Source: Volvox africanus (Eukaryota > Chlorophyta > Chlorophyceae > Chlamydomonadales > Volvocaceae). Taken from it: 64,000 bases of DNA. Below are positions 10,601 to 21,099 of the stretch, piece after piece. The stretch spans positions 4,621,890 to 4,685,889 of the forward strand of contig BSDZ01000086.1 in NCBI GenBank assembly GCA_030268105.1. Reading direction: 5' to 3'. The notes beneath the pieces were generated by a model. It was not told the origin of the DNA and did not search any database. It saw only the letters and a program-made list of their open reading frames with translations. Both the position numbers and the translations under genes were made by a program. Every line of letters begins with the position of its first letter. The stretch's first letter is position 1.

Positions 10601-11697
10601 CCATGGACTTCGTAGTCGCGCTGCCCAAAACTGAGGGGGGATACGATGCGGTGTTCGTAATGGTCGATCGTCTGACTAAGATGGTTCACCTAGCACCATG
10701 CACATCATCCTGCACGGCTGAGCAAACCGCACGTTTGTTTTTCGATAATGTGGTTCGGTTACACGGGATTCCCAAAAATGTGATCTCGGACCGCGGTGGA
10801 CAGTTCACGTCTAAGTTTTGGGAAGCGCTCTGCAAACTAGTTGGCATGCGCGTCAACCTGAGCACGGCGTATCACCCGCAGACTGATGGTCAAACCGAAC
10901 GCACAAACCGCACGTTGGGTGATATGTTGCGCAATTATGCTGGTCGCACACCACTTGTTTGGGATACATATTTGACTGCGGCAGAATTCGCGCTTAACAA
11001 CGCTGTTAACCGCTCTACAGGCAAAAGTCCGTTCTTTCTTAACTACGGGTTTCATCCCGCGCTACCCGTGTGGCGTGAGTTGGAAGTGAACGTGCCTGCT
11101 GCTAAACTTTTTGCCAAGTCTTTTATGTCCCGAATCACAGACGCGAAGTCGTGTTTGGACGCGGCGCAGCAACGAACGACGGAATACTATAACAAATCCA
11201 AGCAGGATGTGACGTTTTCGGAGGGGCAACTCGTGTTGCTAAGCACCAAGAACTTGCGTTCCTTGGCCGACGGATCCCGAAAACTCTTACCCCGCTGGAT
11301 TGGTCCGTATCCTGTCGTGCGCATGGTTGGGAATGTGGCTGTGGAGCTTGCATTGCCCGCTGATATGCCCATTCACCCCACGTTTCACGTATCGCTTGTT
11401 TGTCCGTATCGTGGTACGGAACCCGTCCCTGAGCCTGCAAACGCCCCCACAGCGATCGAACCAGTTCCCGAGACCTGGATCGCTGGTAAACAGAAGTTTT
11501 ACGATGTGGAGCGGGTGTTAGATTATCGCGCGCGTCGTGTGGGCCGACACCGACGTAAGCGAACAGTACACGATTATTTGGTTAAGTGGACAGGGTATAC
11601 CGACGAGCACAACTCATGGGAACCGGCACGCAACTTCTCACAGGACATGAAACCCCTGCTCGAAGAAGCCCGCAAACGTGCCACGCAAGCCCAATGA
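7639..11697 (+). CDS. pol: Pol polyprotein of the gypsy element (PR-RT-RH-IN-chromodomain)
   Basis: Replication and integration enzymes, in frame with gag beyond the UAG. The first ATG is at 7732 (1,321 aa; residues are numbered from it). The aspartic protease has DTGAS at 182-186. Reverse transcriptase runs from about 375 to 600, with D482 (SSIDLQQGY) and YLDD at 544-547. RNase H has D697 and D759 (KTDHKPL) and ends near DALSRH at 801. Integrase has an HHCC finger (H889, H896, C926, C929) and the catalytic triad D959, D1020, E1056 with D-x35-E spacing. A chromodomain at about 1257-1300 (YDVERVL...KWTGY...WEP) has the usual aromatic positions and should bind methylated histone H3. All catalytic residues are present and there is no frameshift, so the product could be active. 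The region before the protease (about 1-165) is not a standard domain. Confidence 0.95.
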   Translation, partial: GLARVPAEGAPPGISELTRGRWSSLRPAVKALLPCVLGHIERVIARRITLDGRTGLLCFDPLCNVFTPRRPLSSIDLSNHVVLFIPSSLREMSEQLAMYRRCRRQYPDTAACVLLPAFCRRKAEASLRGMRHVHRFKPGTVLFNGVDREGTLAPWPHLSYSVDVWYEAPDGGAVGYGPALSALTLSAGQSLVDNRVPVVQIGLNGRTLKALVDTGASDDFISVAEVNALGLSPESSDCPQVTLADGGKHPIVGRITLSLSLGPLRVVTRPYVLQGLAETAPYIMGSSTLRQYRARIDMETATLHMCKGTLSIKVPFLSFEHVTPKEGETEAVPMVNFAVTAMAARIEPELVGRKEAVRLLRKGAHGLLLRPRVSCCVTTAQISADPEVEALLSQYEDVFKDIPGLPPMRPVDHTIPLMPGAQPTARPMYRLSPLELDEVKRQVTDLLAKGMIRPSTSPYSAPILFVGKKDGTLRMCIDYRGLNANTVKNRYPLPRVDDLLDKLKGSAYFSSIDLQQGYNQIRIAASDIPKTAFRTPFGHFEYTVLSFGLTNAPATFQAVMDRMFRPFIDRFVVCYLDDILVYSKTREEHLEHLRLVLDVMRREQLFAKRAKCFWAQPQVEYLGHIVSATGVKMDPRKVAVVRDWPAPQNLTERKFLGLTNYFRKFIEKYSIIAAPLTNLTRKGVFVSLESWTSQCQRAFEELKRIVAEDVTLAFPDYSLPFRVEVVSDASMFGSGAVLLQEGRPIAFTSKKFSGAEIRYTTGEQELLAVLHALKEWRCYLEGRPFTLKTDHKPLTFLQSVPTLNRRQARWMEYLARFNCTWEYVSGKLNIADALSRHPSLHAAILAAPVVRPRSEEVPIATDLAERLKVAYSADAWFADPANVENLRKQNGLWLRTEGAATQIVVPNDDALRYDILARFHEDPLAGHPGSKRLIDLVQRSFWWPRLAKDAANFVQTCSLCQRNKALSGKGHGLLQPLPVPDAPWESVSMDFVVALPKTEGGYDAVFVMVDRLTKMVHLAPCTSSCTAEQTARLFFDNVVRLHGIPKNVISDRGGQFTSKFWEALCKLVGMRVNLSTAYHPQTDGQTERTNRTLGDMLRNYAGRTPLVWDTYLTAAEFALNNAVNRSTGKSPFFLNYGFHPALPVWRELEVNVPAAKLFAKSFMSRITDAKSCLDAAQQRTTEYYNKSKQDVTFSEGQLVLLSTKNLRSLADGSRKLLPRWIGPYPVVRMVGNVAVELALPADMPIHPTFHVSLVCPYRGTEPVPEPANAPTAIEPVPETWIAGKQKFYDVERVLDYRARRVGRHRRKRTVHDYLVKWTGYTDEHNSWEPARNFSQDMKPLLEEARKRATQAQ

Positions 11698-11741
11698 CCC
11701 CTACAGTCGATGCTGTATGATGCAGCGAGGACGCTGCATAC

Positions 11742-11752
11742 GGGAGGGGGGA
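11742..11752 (+). other. Polypurine tract of the gypsy element
   Basis: gggaggggggA lies four bases before the TGTTG start of the right LTR and is the primer site for plus-strand DNA. About 45 bp of untranslated sequence separates it from the pol stop. Confidence 0.8.
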
Positions 11753-11756
11753 TAAT

Positions 11757-12581
11757 TGTTGTGCTACGGTTCATTTCCCGTCGACGCGTAGGTCGACGCG
11801 ATCCTATGAGTCGAAGTGCTTTTGTGATGAACGCATTACATATGAATGAATCTGCATGATATAAATGTATTCGCATACATTTATATATGCATCTGGCATG
11901 TTGTCATTATCCATCGCGACATCGCATCATGGCAAATCCGCCTAGCATGCATGAATAACCGAAGCATTGAAGTGCGCATTATGCTCGTGCTACAAAACGA
12001 TAAGTAATATTATCTGATATAATATTACTTCATTTAAGCACACGTTGAGAGCGCCGCACTCGTCGTGATACATGCCCTGCAACCGGATATCGTTATCCGG
12101 ACCCTTGCATCATGCGAATGCCGGAAAGGCTTATACGTTGTTATACGTAGACATCGCCTAGACGCAGTAGGGTTGTCACATCTAGGATCGGCCTCCTAAT
12201 GTGAATCGTACGGCACTGCGATGCTGCGAGTATAACAGATGCGAGGACGGCTAAGCTAGACAAGACATTCGATACCGGAGAACACTTGTGTGTTCTACAT
12301 TACTATTACTATACGATATTCTACTTAGCCCGAGCTAAAGCCTGAACATCGCTAATCACCGCCGCGTGATGATTGCTTGCTTCCGGCGCTGACGGCGATT
12401 TCGTCCATTGCATCATTCCGACCTGTAAGACCGTAAGTTATATCTCTCTTCGTCTTGAAGTCTTCCGCTGTCTCTGTTTGCTCTCGCTTGCCTTGCTGTA
12501 CTTCCAAGTGCTCGCGCATCGGTGTCGATAGTCTCCAGACGTGCAGATACTCATGAGCAAACGCGAACGAGAGGTACAACA
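11757..12581 (+). repeat. 3' LTR of the gypsy element
   Basis: 825 bp, aligned to the left LTR at a constant offset of 6,645 with three substitutions and no indel. It ends CAACA at 12581, where Sat2705 begins at once inside its copia gag segment. Confidence 0.95.
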
Positions 12582-12811
12582 CCTGCACCATGTCCGTGAA
12601 CATTTGTAAGGAATTTTCCTAACTTGCGCCAAATAGATCGGCAGCGCTTCGTCTTGTTTCATTTTCAACGCATATATCTCTGCAATAAGTTGTGAATTTC
12701 ATGCATCACTATTGGCGGCAAAAAAAGCTCCGATCCTGTCCCAGCCTCCTTTTGCATTCACCGCAGCCAGGTGATAGTCCTGAACGTTTTCGAGCATTAT
12801 GGTCTTGACTT
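12582..12811 (-). pseudogene. Copia gag, N-terminal part (fragment in each unit)
   Basis: Read on the minus strand this gives pieces resembling the Ty1/copia gag (UBN2-type) region, such as NVQDYHLAAVNAKGGW and YALKMKQDEALPIYLAQVRK, with a stop and frame change between them. The reading continues across the unit edge into the end of the preceding copy (positions like 15193-15285), where a REITCWL and VTTLKVSG-like stretch follows. It is interrupted there by the old TRIM-A. In unit 1 the gypsy LTR cuts the frame at 12582. Not a functional gene. Confidence 0.6.
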
Positions 12812-12943
12812 TGTGTAAAAGCCAGCAAAGCCCCTCAATGGGCCGTATTACTTGCTCTGTCATTCATTCGTATATGAGTGTTGCTCTTACTCGTGCGCTC
12901 GGGAATCATTCGTTCGTATATGAGTGCTCTTCACATTCCAACA
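12812..12943 (-). mobile_element. Collapsed TRIM-A remnant in Sat2705
   Basis: 132 bp starting tgtgtaaaagccagc and ending cacattccaaca, matching the TRIM-A LTR at both ends, with a short gtgcgctcggg piece that corresponds to the primer-site part of the TRIM-A interior. It reads as two partial LTRs around a trace of interior, so it is an internally deleted copy. Flanks gactt and ccaat do not match, so no target duplication remains. The TRIM-B insertion of unit 3 lies inside this segment. Confidence 0.65.
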
Positions 12944-13490
12944 CCAATAGTCAAAAATTTGTATTACAAAAAGTGGAAATGATAAAAAATAAATTAGAAT
13001 ATGATACAAAAATGCAATGAAACAAACAAGAGTGGCAAAATGTTCAAAGGCTTATTCAGCCGGCAGCATTATGATTTATGTACTGACGAAAATTTAAACA
13101 TTCATCTAAACAGCAATAATCATCGGCCAGATTGAAATCGTGTTATCACAAAAGAGTGCCCACATTTAAAACAAGCAACTCAAATACATTGCAATGAGTA
13201 AAACACACAAAAGAGTCAATATGCTAAACAACAACTTCAAAACTTTGAAAAGCAGGGTAAATGATGAGAAGCAGTTTCACCATTACGATTTCTGTTTAGA
13301 CGTTTAGACTTAAATTGTCATGTGAAGAAATAGTCAATGGCCATATGAAACTCCTTTAAATTGAGTATAAGCAACTGAAATGCAATGCAATAAGAGAAAT
13401 ACACAAAAGAGAAGAACTTTAAAACGATGAAAAACTAAAAGGGTTATTGATAAAGCAATTGCACAAGCAGTTTTACATTTCACAGCTGGC
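12944..13490. repeat. AT-rich segment with an old ~200-bp internal duplication
   Basis: About 545 bp, clearly more AT-rich than the rest of the unit and without coding signal. Two halves resemble each other: cattatgatttatgt at 13067 against cattacgatttctgt at 13281, aagcaactcaaa at 13173 against aagcaactgaaa at 13369, and acacaaaagag at 13205 against 13401. Offsets of 196-214 bp show small indels. This is the only part of the monomer not explained by copia or TRIM sequence. Confidence 0.65.
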
Positions 13491-13499
13491 TCACAGCAA

Positions 13500-14900
13500 G
13501 CCGGGGTGACAATGGGCGTTACCACACTTAGCAGACGTGGATGCCTTACTCGACTTCACGTTGATCCCCTTCAATCCATCCTTAATCAATTCCTTCAAGC
13601 TTCCTACTTCGACCCTTCCATATCTCCTGTTCCATTCCTCCTTCGTTTGTTGTGTGTGCCCTGTTTGAGTCACACCCACAAACCCTCTTCTCATGTAATC
13701 TTGCAAGGCAATTTCGCATCCCTGCTTGCACATGCCGTCCTCTCAGTGCTCTGATGGCTTGCATGGTTCATGCCTGTTTCTGGGCACCATAATTGTCCTG
13801 TTTGTGCCGGGCGAATGCAGTACTCGGGTCTTGGGGTCAATGCCTGATACCACCCCCTGCCGGACTGCTTTCTGTGAACCGCCTTGCCTAGCTTGTCCAA
13901 CATTTTGATGCTATAATGATTTTGCTTCATCCACTGGCCTGGCGTGAGCCATGCCGACAAATCCGCACTCTTGCTTGATGGCGGATACCACTTCGCATTC
14001 CAACTTGTACAAATATCCCTTCCGGCACCCCGACAGCACCACTCTGTCACATATGCACACGTACACCAATTGGTCCCCAAAACTAATTTTTCCTCCATTT
14101 TCGCCCAATGATGCAACGGATATCACCTTTACATAGCTGCTCGGTACCACGTAAACATTGTTAATTGTGACTGTGGCGTTCGGACGGCAAGACGGTGCCA
14201 ATTTTAACGTGCCAATGGCTGTGGGTCGCATGACTCCTCCGTTCATGCTCATAATGTCAAACTTATCTCTCTCGTTGATTTTGACCACGTCTGTTAGATC
14301 CCGTTCATCATAAGTGATGTGGTGAGCTGCTCCTGAGTCCATGCACCATCCTTGCACCTTGCTGTGCTGTGACCCCACAAATGCATAGTTATCTGGGTGA
14401 TCCATCCTGCGGCCTCCTGCATCACCACGTCGCCCTTGATTCCTTTCTTGTTCTGTCATTGGTCGACTTTTTGCAGTGTGATATTCGCTGTTACTTTGCA
14501 TTTGCCTTCCCGCTGACCTTGGTGGCATGCTGCTGCTTGCAATGTTGCGTCTGTCACCTGTCCATTCATCTTCACGACGATGGTATTGCGACTGCTGTGA
14601 ATTGAATTTGGATCTCTCTTGAAACTCCGGCGGTGACCACGTTAAGGATGTGTCCGGCCATATTGGCCAACACAACGAGCCCCTTTGTGGGTCACGCCCG
14701 AATATTTTGCCTTTCCAACCTGGAAATCGGCTACCGCCGAATCGCCTGTGCACCCATTCACGCCTATATCCTCCACCACAATTGCTCTGTCAATTGCTCC
14801 ACGCACCGCCTCGTCCTGTGCCCACAAACGCGACTGACTCGCTTTTCGGGTTTCCTACATCCATCCGCCTTTCGAACGCCAGCAATTGGGCGCTCACTCT
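13500..14900 (-). pseudogene. Ty1/copia gag C-terminus, protease and GAG-pre-integrase, decayed
   Basis: Minus-strand remains of a copia polyprotein. The longest open frame (13911-14753, 280 codons) carries the protease signature WCMDSGAAHHIT, with D139-S140-G141-A142 at the active site, followed by the NVYVVPS and LGENGGKISF stretches typical of copia proteases. Upstream, in another frame, is a gag segment like AFERRMDVGNPKSESVAF and a broken zinc knuckle around 14660-14700. Downstream, in a further frame (13491-13733), EWNRRYGRVEVGSLKELIKD matches the GAG-pre-integrase domain. At least three frame breaks separate these parts, and integrase core, RT and RNase H are missing. The 280-codon frame survives in 17 units only because the units are recent copies. 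Confidence 0.85.
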
Positions 14901-15187
14901 TGTCTAAGTCAGCAAAGCGGCCGGCCCCTCACTGGAACGTATTACTTGCTCTGACAGTCTTTTATATGCGAGATTCGCTCACATTCCAACACCCCCCGTG
15001 AGTGACACTCCGTCGATTCTCACGATCTACCCCTTACTGCCTCGTCCCTGCAACCCTGCCCTGGTCCACAGCCGCGTACTTGCGCTCGGGGCACATAACC
15101 TGTGAAAAGTCAGCAAAGCGCCCCTCCCTGGGCCGTATAACTAGCTCTGACATTCATTCGTATATTAGTGTTGCTCACATTCCAACA
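14901..15187 (-). mobile_element. Old TRIM-A inserted in copia gag (present in every unit)
   Basis: 287 bp: LTR 14901-14991 (tgtctaag...ccaaca), interior 14992-15100, LTR 15101-15187 (tgtgaaaa...ccaaca). It aligns in reverse to the complete TRIM-A of unit 9, including the interior ends (cgtgagtgacactccgt and gcgctcggggcacataacc), but lacks about 35 bp in the middle containing the B-box-like sequence. Flanks ACTCT (14896-14900) and ACGCT (15188-15192) are a target duplication with one change. Gag sequence resumes on both sides, so the copia element was the target. This copy predates array amplification. Confidence 0.85.
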
Positions 15188-15285
15188 ACGCTTAACCTGA
15201 TACTTTCAGAGTTGTAACTATCATTCCAAACCTATTTGTATGTCCTACCAGCAGGTTATCTCCCTCTCAGTTACTGGCTGACCTG

Positions 15286-17990
15286 CCTGCACCATGTCCG
15301 TGAACATTTGTAAGGAATTTTCCTAACTTGCGCCAAATAGATCGGCAGCGCTTCGTCTTGTTTCATTTTCAACGCATATATCTCTGCAATAAGTTGTGAA
15401 TTTCATTTATCACTATTGGCGGCAAAAAAAGCTCCGATCCTGTCCCAGCCTCCTTTTGCATTCACCGCAGCCAGGTGATAGTCCTGAACGTTTTCGAGCA
15501 TTATGGTCTTGACTTTGTGTAAAAGCCAGCAAAGCCCCTCAATGGGCCGTATTACTTGCTCTGTCATTCATTCGTATATGAGTGTTGCTCTTACTCGTGC
15601 GCTCGGGAATCATTCGTTCGTATATGAGTGCTCTTCACATTCCAACACCAATAGTCAAAAATTTGTATTACAAAAAGTGGAAATGATAAAAAATAAATTA
15701 GAATATGATACAAAAATGCAATGAAACAAACAAGAGTGGCAAAATGTTCAAAGGCTTATTCAGCCGGCAGCATTATGATTTATGTACTGACGAAAATTTA
15801 AACATTCATCTAAAGAGCAATAATCATCGGCCAGATTGAAATCGTGTTATCACAAAAGAGTGCCCACATTTAAAACAAGCAACTCAAAGACATTGCAATG
15901 AGTAAAACACACAAAAGAGTCAATATGCTAAACAACAACTTCAAAACTTTGAAAAGCAGGGTAAATGATGAGAAGCAGTTTCACCATTACGATTTCTGTT
16001 TAGACGTTTAGACTTAAATTGTCATGTGAAGAAATAGTCAATGGCCATATGAAACTCCTTTAAATTGAGTATAAGCAACTGAAATGCAATGCAATAAGAG
16101 AAATACACAAAAGAGAAGAACTTTAAAACGATGAAAAACTAAAAGGGTTATTGATAAAGCAATTGCACAAGCAGTTTTACATTTCACAGCTGGCTCACAG
16201 CAAGCCGGGGTGACAATGGGCGTTACCCACACTTAGCAGACGTGGATGCCTTACTCGACTTCACGTTGATCCCCTTCAATCCATCCTTAATCAATTCCTT
16301 CAAGCTTCCTACTTCGACCCTTCCATATCTCCTGTTCCATTCCTCCTTCGTTTGTTGTGTGTGCCCTGTTTGAGTCACACCCACAAACCCTCTTCTCATG
16401 TAATCTTGCAAGGCAATTTCGCATCCCTGCTTGCACATGCCGTCCTCTCAGTGCTCTGATGGCTTGCATGGTTCATGCCTGTTTCTGGGCACCATAATTG
16501 TCCTGTTTGTGCCGGGCGAATGCAGTACTCGGGTCTTGGGGTCAATGCCTGATACCACCCCCTGCCGGACTGCTTTCTGTGAACCGCCTTGCCTAGCTTG
16601 TCCAACATTTTGATGCTATAATGATTTTGCTTCATCCACTGGCCTGGCGTGAGCCATGCCGACAAATCCGCACTCTTGCTTGATGGCGGATACCACTTCG
16701 CATTCCAACTTGTACAAATATCCCTTCCGGCACCCCGACAGCACCACTCTGTCACATATGCACACGTACACCAATTGGTCCCCAAAACTAATTTTTCCTC
16801 CATTTTCGCCCAATGATGCAACGGATATCACCTTTACATAGCTGCTCGGTACCACGTAAACATTGTTAATTGTGACTGTGGCGTTCGGACGGCAAGACGG
16901 TGCCAATTTTAACGTGCCAATGGCTGTGGGTCGCATGACTCCTCCGTTCATGCTCATAATGTCAAACTTATCTCTCTCGTTGATTTTGACCACGTCTGTT
17001 AGATCCCGTTCATCATAAGTGATGTGGTGAGCTGCTCCTGAGTCCATGCACCATCCTTGCACCTTGCTGTGCTGTGACCCCACAAATGCATAGTTATCTG
17101 GGTGATCCATCCTGCGGCCTCCTGCATCACCACGTCGCCCTTGATTCCTTTCTTGTTCTGTCATTGGTCGACTTTTTGCAGTGTGATATTCGCTGTTACT
17201 TTGCATTTGCCTTCCCGCTGACCTTGGTGGCATGCTGCTGCTTGCAATGTTGCGTCTGTCACCTGTCCATTCATCTTCACGACGATGGTATTGCGACTGC
17301 TGTGAATTGAATTTGGATCTCTCTTGAAACTCCGGCGGTGACCACGTTAAGGATGTGTCCGGCCATATTGGCCAACACAACGAGCCCCTTTGTGGGTCAC
17401 GCCCGAATATTTTGCCTTTCCAACCTGGAAATCGGCTACCGCCGAATCGCCTGTGCACCCATTCACGCCTATATCCTCCACCACAATTGCTCTGTCAATT
17501 GCTCCACGCACCGCCTCGTCCTGTGCCCACAAACGCGACTGACTCGCTTTTCGGGTTTCCTACATCCATCCGCCTTTCGAACGCCAGCAATTGGGCGCTC
17601 ACTCTTGTCTAAGTCAGCAAAGCGGCCGGCCCCTCACTGGAACGTATTACTTGCTCTGACAGTCTTTTATATACGAGATTCGCTCACATTCCAACACCCC
17701 CCGTGAGTGACACTCCGTCGATTCTCACGATCTACCCCTTACTGCCTCGTCCCTGCAACCCTGCCCTGGTCCACAGCCGCGTACTTGCGCTCGGGGCACA
17801 TAACCTGTGAAAAGTCAGCAAAGCGCCCCTCCCTGGGCCGTATAACTAGCTCTGACATTCATTCGTATATTAGTGTTGCTCACATTCCAACAACGCTTAA
17901 CCTGATACTTTCAGAGTTGTAACTATCATTCCAAACCTATTTGTATGTCCTACCAGCAGGTTATCTCCCTCTCAGTTACTGGCTGACCTG
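15286..17990. repeat. Sat2705 unit 2
   Basis: 2,705 bp; copia frame at 16616-17458. Carries tttatcact where unit 1 and units 5 onward have gcatcact; units 3 and 4 share the tttatcact form. Confidence 0.95.
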
Positions 17991-20900
17991 CCTGCACCAT
18001 GTCCGTGAACATTTGTAAGGAATTTTCCTAACTTGCGCCAAATAGATCGGCAGCGCTTCGTCTTGTTTCATTTTCAACGCATATATCTCTGCAATAAGTT
18101 GTGAATTTCATTTATCACTATTGGCGGCAAAAAAAGCTCCGATCCTGTCCCAGCCTCCTTTTGCATTCACCGCAGCAAGGTGATAGTCCTGAACGTTTTC
18201 GAGCATTATGGTCTTGACTTTGTGTAAAAGTGTTGTATCTCTGTTGTGTCGGCCAACAAAGGCCCGATCGGAAGGATGACCATCTAAGGTCCAGGATCCT
18301 TTGACACTGCCCGTAGATACCCCAGGATACTACAAGTATTCCCCCTCAGATAGGGTGCGTCCTCGCATCCTACAGTCTAAGGGCCAGCCCTCACCCTAGT
18401 CTGTAGTCAGACGATTCGATCCCTCACGGCCTGGTGACGGTTTCCCAAGCCATCTACCAGTCAGAACCGCCCTCACCATCCCGTAGGTGGGGGGATTCGA
18501 ACCCGGACAACCTGCTCGATACCAATGTTGTATCTCTGTTGTGTCGGCCAACAAAGGCCCGATCGGAAGGATGACCATCTAAGGTCCAGGATCCTTTGAC
18601 ACTGCCCGTAGATACCCCAGGATACTACAAAAAGCCAGCAAAGCCCCTCAATGGGCCGTATTACTTGCTCTGTCATTCATTCGTATATGAGTGTTGCTCT
18701 TACTCGTGCGCTCGGGAATCATTCGTTCGTATATGAGTGCTCTTCACATTCCAACACCAATAGTCAAAAATTTGTATTACAAAAAGTGGAAATGATAAAA
18801 AATAAATTAGAATATGATACAAAAATGCAATGAAACAAACAAGAGTGGCAAAATGTTCAAAGGCTTATTCAGCCGGCAGCATTATGATTTATGTACTGAC
18901 GAAAATTTAAACATTCATCTAAACAGCAATAATCATCGGCCAGATTGAAATCGTGTTATCACAAAAGAGTGCCCACATTTAAAACAAGCAACTCAAAGAC
19001 ATTGCAATGAGTAAAACACACAAAAGAGTCAATATGCTAAACAACAACTTCAAAACTTTGAAAAGCAGGGTAAATGATGAGAAGCAGTTTCACCATTACG
19101 ATTTCTGTTTAGACGTTTAGACTTAAATTGTCATGTGAAGAAATAGTCAATGGCCATATGAAACTCCTTTAAATTGAGTATAAGCAACTGAAATGCAATG
19201 CAATAAGAGAAATACACAAAAGAGAAGAACTTTAAAACGATGAAAAACTAAAAGGGTTATTGATAAAGCAATTGCACAAGCAGTTTTACATTTCACAGCT
19301 GGCTCACAGCAAGCCGGGGTGACAATGGGCGTTACCCACACTTAGCAGACGTGGATGCCTTACTCGACTTCACGTTGATCCCCTTCAATCCATCCTTAAT
19401 CAATTCCTTCAAGCTTCCTACTTCGACCCTTCCATATCTCCTGTTCCATTCCTCCTTCGTTTGTTGTGTGTGCCCTGTTTGAGTCACACCCACAAACCCT
19501 CTTCTCATGTAATCTTGCAAGGCAATTTCGCATCCCTGCTTGCACATGCCGTCCTCTCAGTGCTCTGATGGCTTGCATGGTTCATGCCTGTTTCTGGGCA
19601 CCATAATTGTCCTGTTTGTGCCGGGCGAATGCAGTACTCGGGTCTTGGGGTCAATGCCTGATACCACCCCCTGCCGGACTGCTTTCTGTGAACCGCCTTG
19701 CCTAGCTTGTCCAACATTTTGATGCTATAATGATTTTGCTTCATCCACTGGCCTGGCGTGAGCCATGCCGACAAATCCGCACTCTTGCTTGATGGCGGAT
19801 ACCACTTCGCATTCCAACTTGTACAAATATCCCTTCCGGCACCCCGACAGCACCACTCTGTCACATATGCACACGTACACCAATTGGTCCCCAAAACTAA
19901 TTTTTCCTCCATTTTCGCCCAATGATGCAACGGATATCACCTTTACATAGCTGCTCGGTACCACGTAAACATTGTTAATTGTGACTGTGGCGTTCGGACG
20001 GCAAGACGGTGCCAATTTTAACGTGCCAATGGCTGTGGGTCGCATGACTCCTCCGTTCATGCTCATAATGTCAAACTTATCTCTCTCGTTGATTTTGACC
20101 ACGTCTGTTAGATCCCGTTCATCATAAGTGATGTGGTGAGCTGCTCCTGAGTCCATGCACCATCCTTGCACCTTGCTGTGCTGTGACCCCACAAATGCAT
20201 AGTTATCTGGGTGATCCATCCTGCGGCCTCCTGCATCACCACGTCGCCCTTGATTCCTTTCTTGTTCTGTCATTGGTCGACTTTTTGCAGTGTGATATTC
20301 GCTGTTACTTTGCATTTGCCTTCCCGCTGACCTTGGTGGCATGCTGCTGCTTGCAATGTTGCGTCTGTCACCTGTCCATTCATCTTCACGACGATGGTAT
20401 TGCGACTGCTGTGAATTGAATTTGGATCTCTCTTGAAACTCCGGCGGTGACCACGTTAAGGATGTGTCCGGCCATATTGGCCAACACAACGAGCCCCTTT
20501 GTGGGTCACGCCCGAATATTTTGCCTTTCCAACCTGGAAATCGGCTACCGCCGAATCGCCTGTGCACCCATTCACGCCTATATCCTCCACCACAATTGCT
20601 CTGTCAATTGCTCCACGCACCGCCTCGTCCTGTGCCCACAAACGCGACTGACTCGCTTTTCGGGTTTCCTACATCCATCCGCCTTTCGAACGCCAGCAAT
20701 TGGGCGCTCACTCTTGTCTAAGTCAGCAAAGCGGCCGGCCCCTCACTGGAACGTATTACTTGCTCTGACAGTCTTTTATATACGAGATTCGCTCACATTC
20801 CAACACCCCCCGTGAGTGACACTCCGTCGATTCTCACGATCTACCCCTTACTGCCTCGTCCCTGCAACCCTGCCCTGGTCCACAGCCGCGTACTTGCGCT

Positions 20901-21099
20901 CGGGGCACATAACCTGTGAAAAGTCAGCAAAGCGCCCCTCCCTGGGCCGTATAACTAGCTCTGACATTCATTCGTATATTAGTGTTGCTCACATTCCAAC
21001 AACGCTTAACCTGATACTTTCAGAGTTGTAACTATCATTCCAAACCTATTTGTATGTCCTACCAGCAGGTTATCTCCCTCTCAGTTACTGGCTGACCTG
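17991..21099. repeat. Sat2705 unit 3, carrying TRIM-B
   Basis: 3,109 bp, which equals 2,705 plus the 399-bp TRIM-B and its 5-bp duplication. Copia frame at 19725-20567. Confidence 0.95.
18231..18629 (-). mobile_element. TRIM-B: miniature LTR retrotransposon
   Basis: 399 bp with two identical 104-bp LTRs (18231-18334 and 18526-18629), TG...CA ends, and target duplication AAAAG at 18226-18230 and 18630-18634. The empty site is seen in all other units. Orientation is minus: next to the right LTR the minus strand reads TGGTATCGAGCAGG (a PBS at 18511-18524), and next to the left LTR it reads a gaggggg purine tract (18341-18347). The 191-bp interior has no coding frame. These are the hallmarks of TRIM elements, mobilised in trans. 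Identical LTRs mean a very recent insertion. Confidence 0.92.

Larger units (their letters stand above)
5112..12581 (+). mobile_element. Ty3/gypsy chromovirus, near-intact LTR retrotransposon
   Basis: A 7,470-bp element with 825-bp direct LTRs (TGTTG...CAACA), a PBS starting TGGTATCGAG three bases after the left LTR, gag, pol in the order protease-RT-RNase H-integrase-chromodomain, and a purine tract before the right LTR. That order and the C-terminal chromodomain place it among Ty3/gypsy chromoviruses. The LTRs differ at three sites only (5421/12066, 5706/12351, 5859/12504), so insertion was recent. There are no frameshifts in gag or pol; the only interruption is an in-frame UAG between them. 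The flanks do not match (TGTTG on the left inside Sat720, CCTGC on the right inside Sat2705), so no target duplication is visible. Confidence 0.96.
12582..15285. repeat. Sat2705 unit 1 (model copy)
   Basis: 2,704 bp, joined directly to the gypsy 3' LTR. It lacks one C in the gttaccac run near 13520, as units 12, 17 and 19 do. The 280-codon minus-strand copia frame is at 13911-14753. The sub-parts described in the next entries use this copy's coordinates. Confidence 0.95.

Noticed and set aside
13911..14753. 280-codon frame repeated in 17 units as a conserved gene family
   Set aside because: It is one segment of a broken copia polyprotein with no complete domain set. Conservation equals that of the surrounding non-coding unit, so it reflects recent array amplification and not selection on protein.
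18485..18525. tRNA gene in TRIM-B
   Set aside because: A B-box-like word is present but no acceptor stem, D arm and anticodon arm can be paired around it. The segment lies in an LTR element interior.
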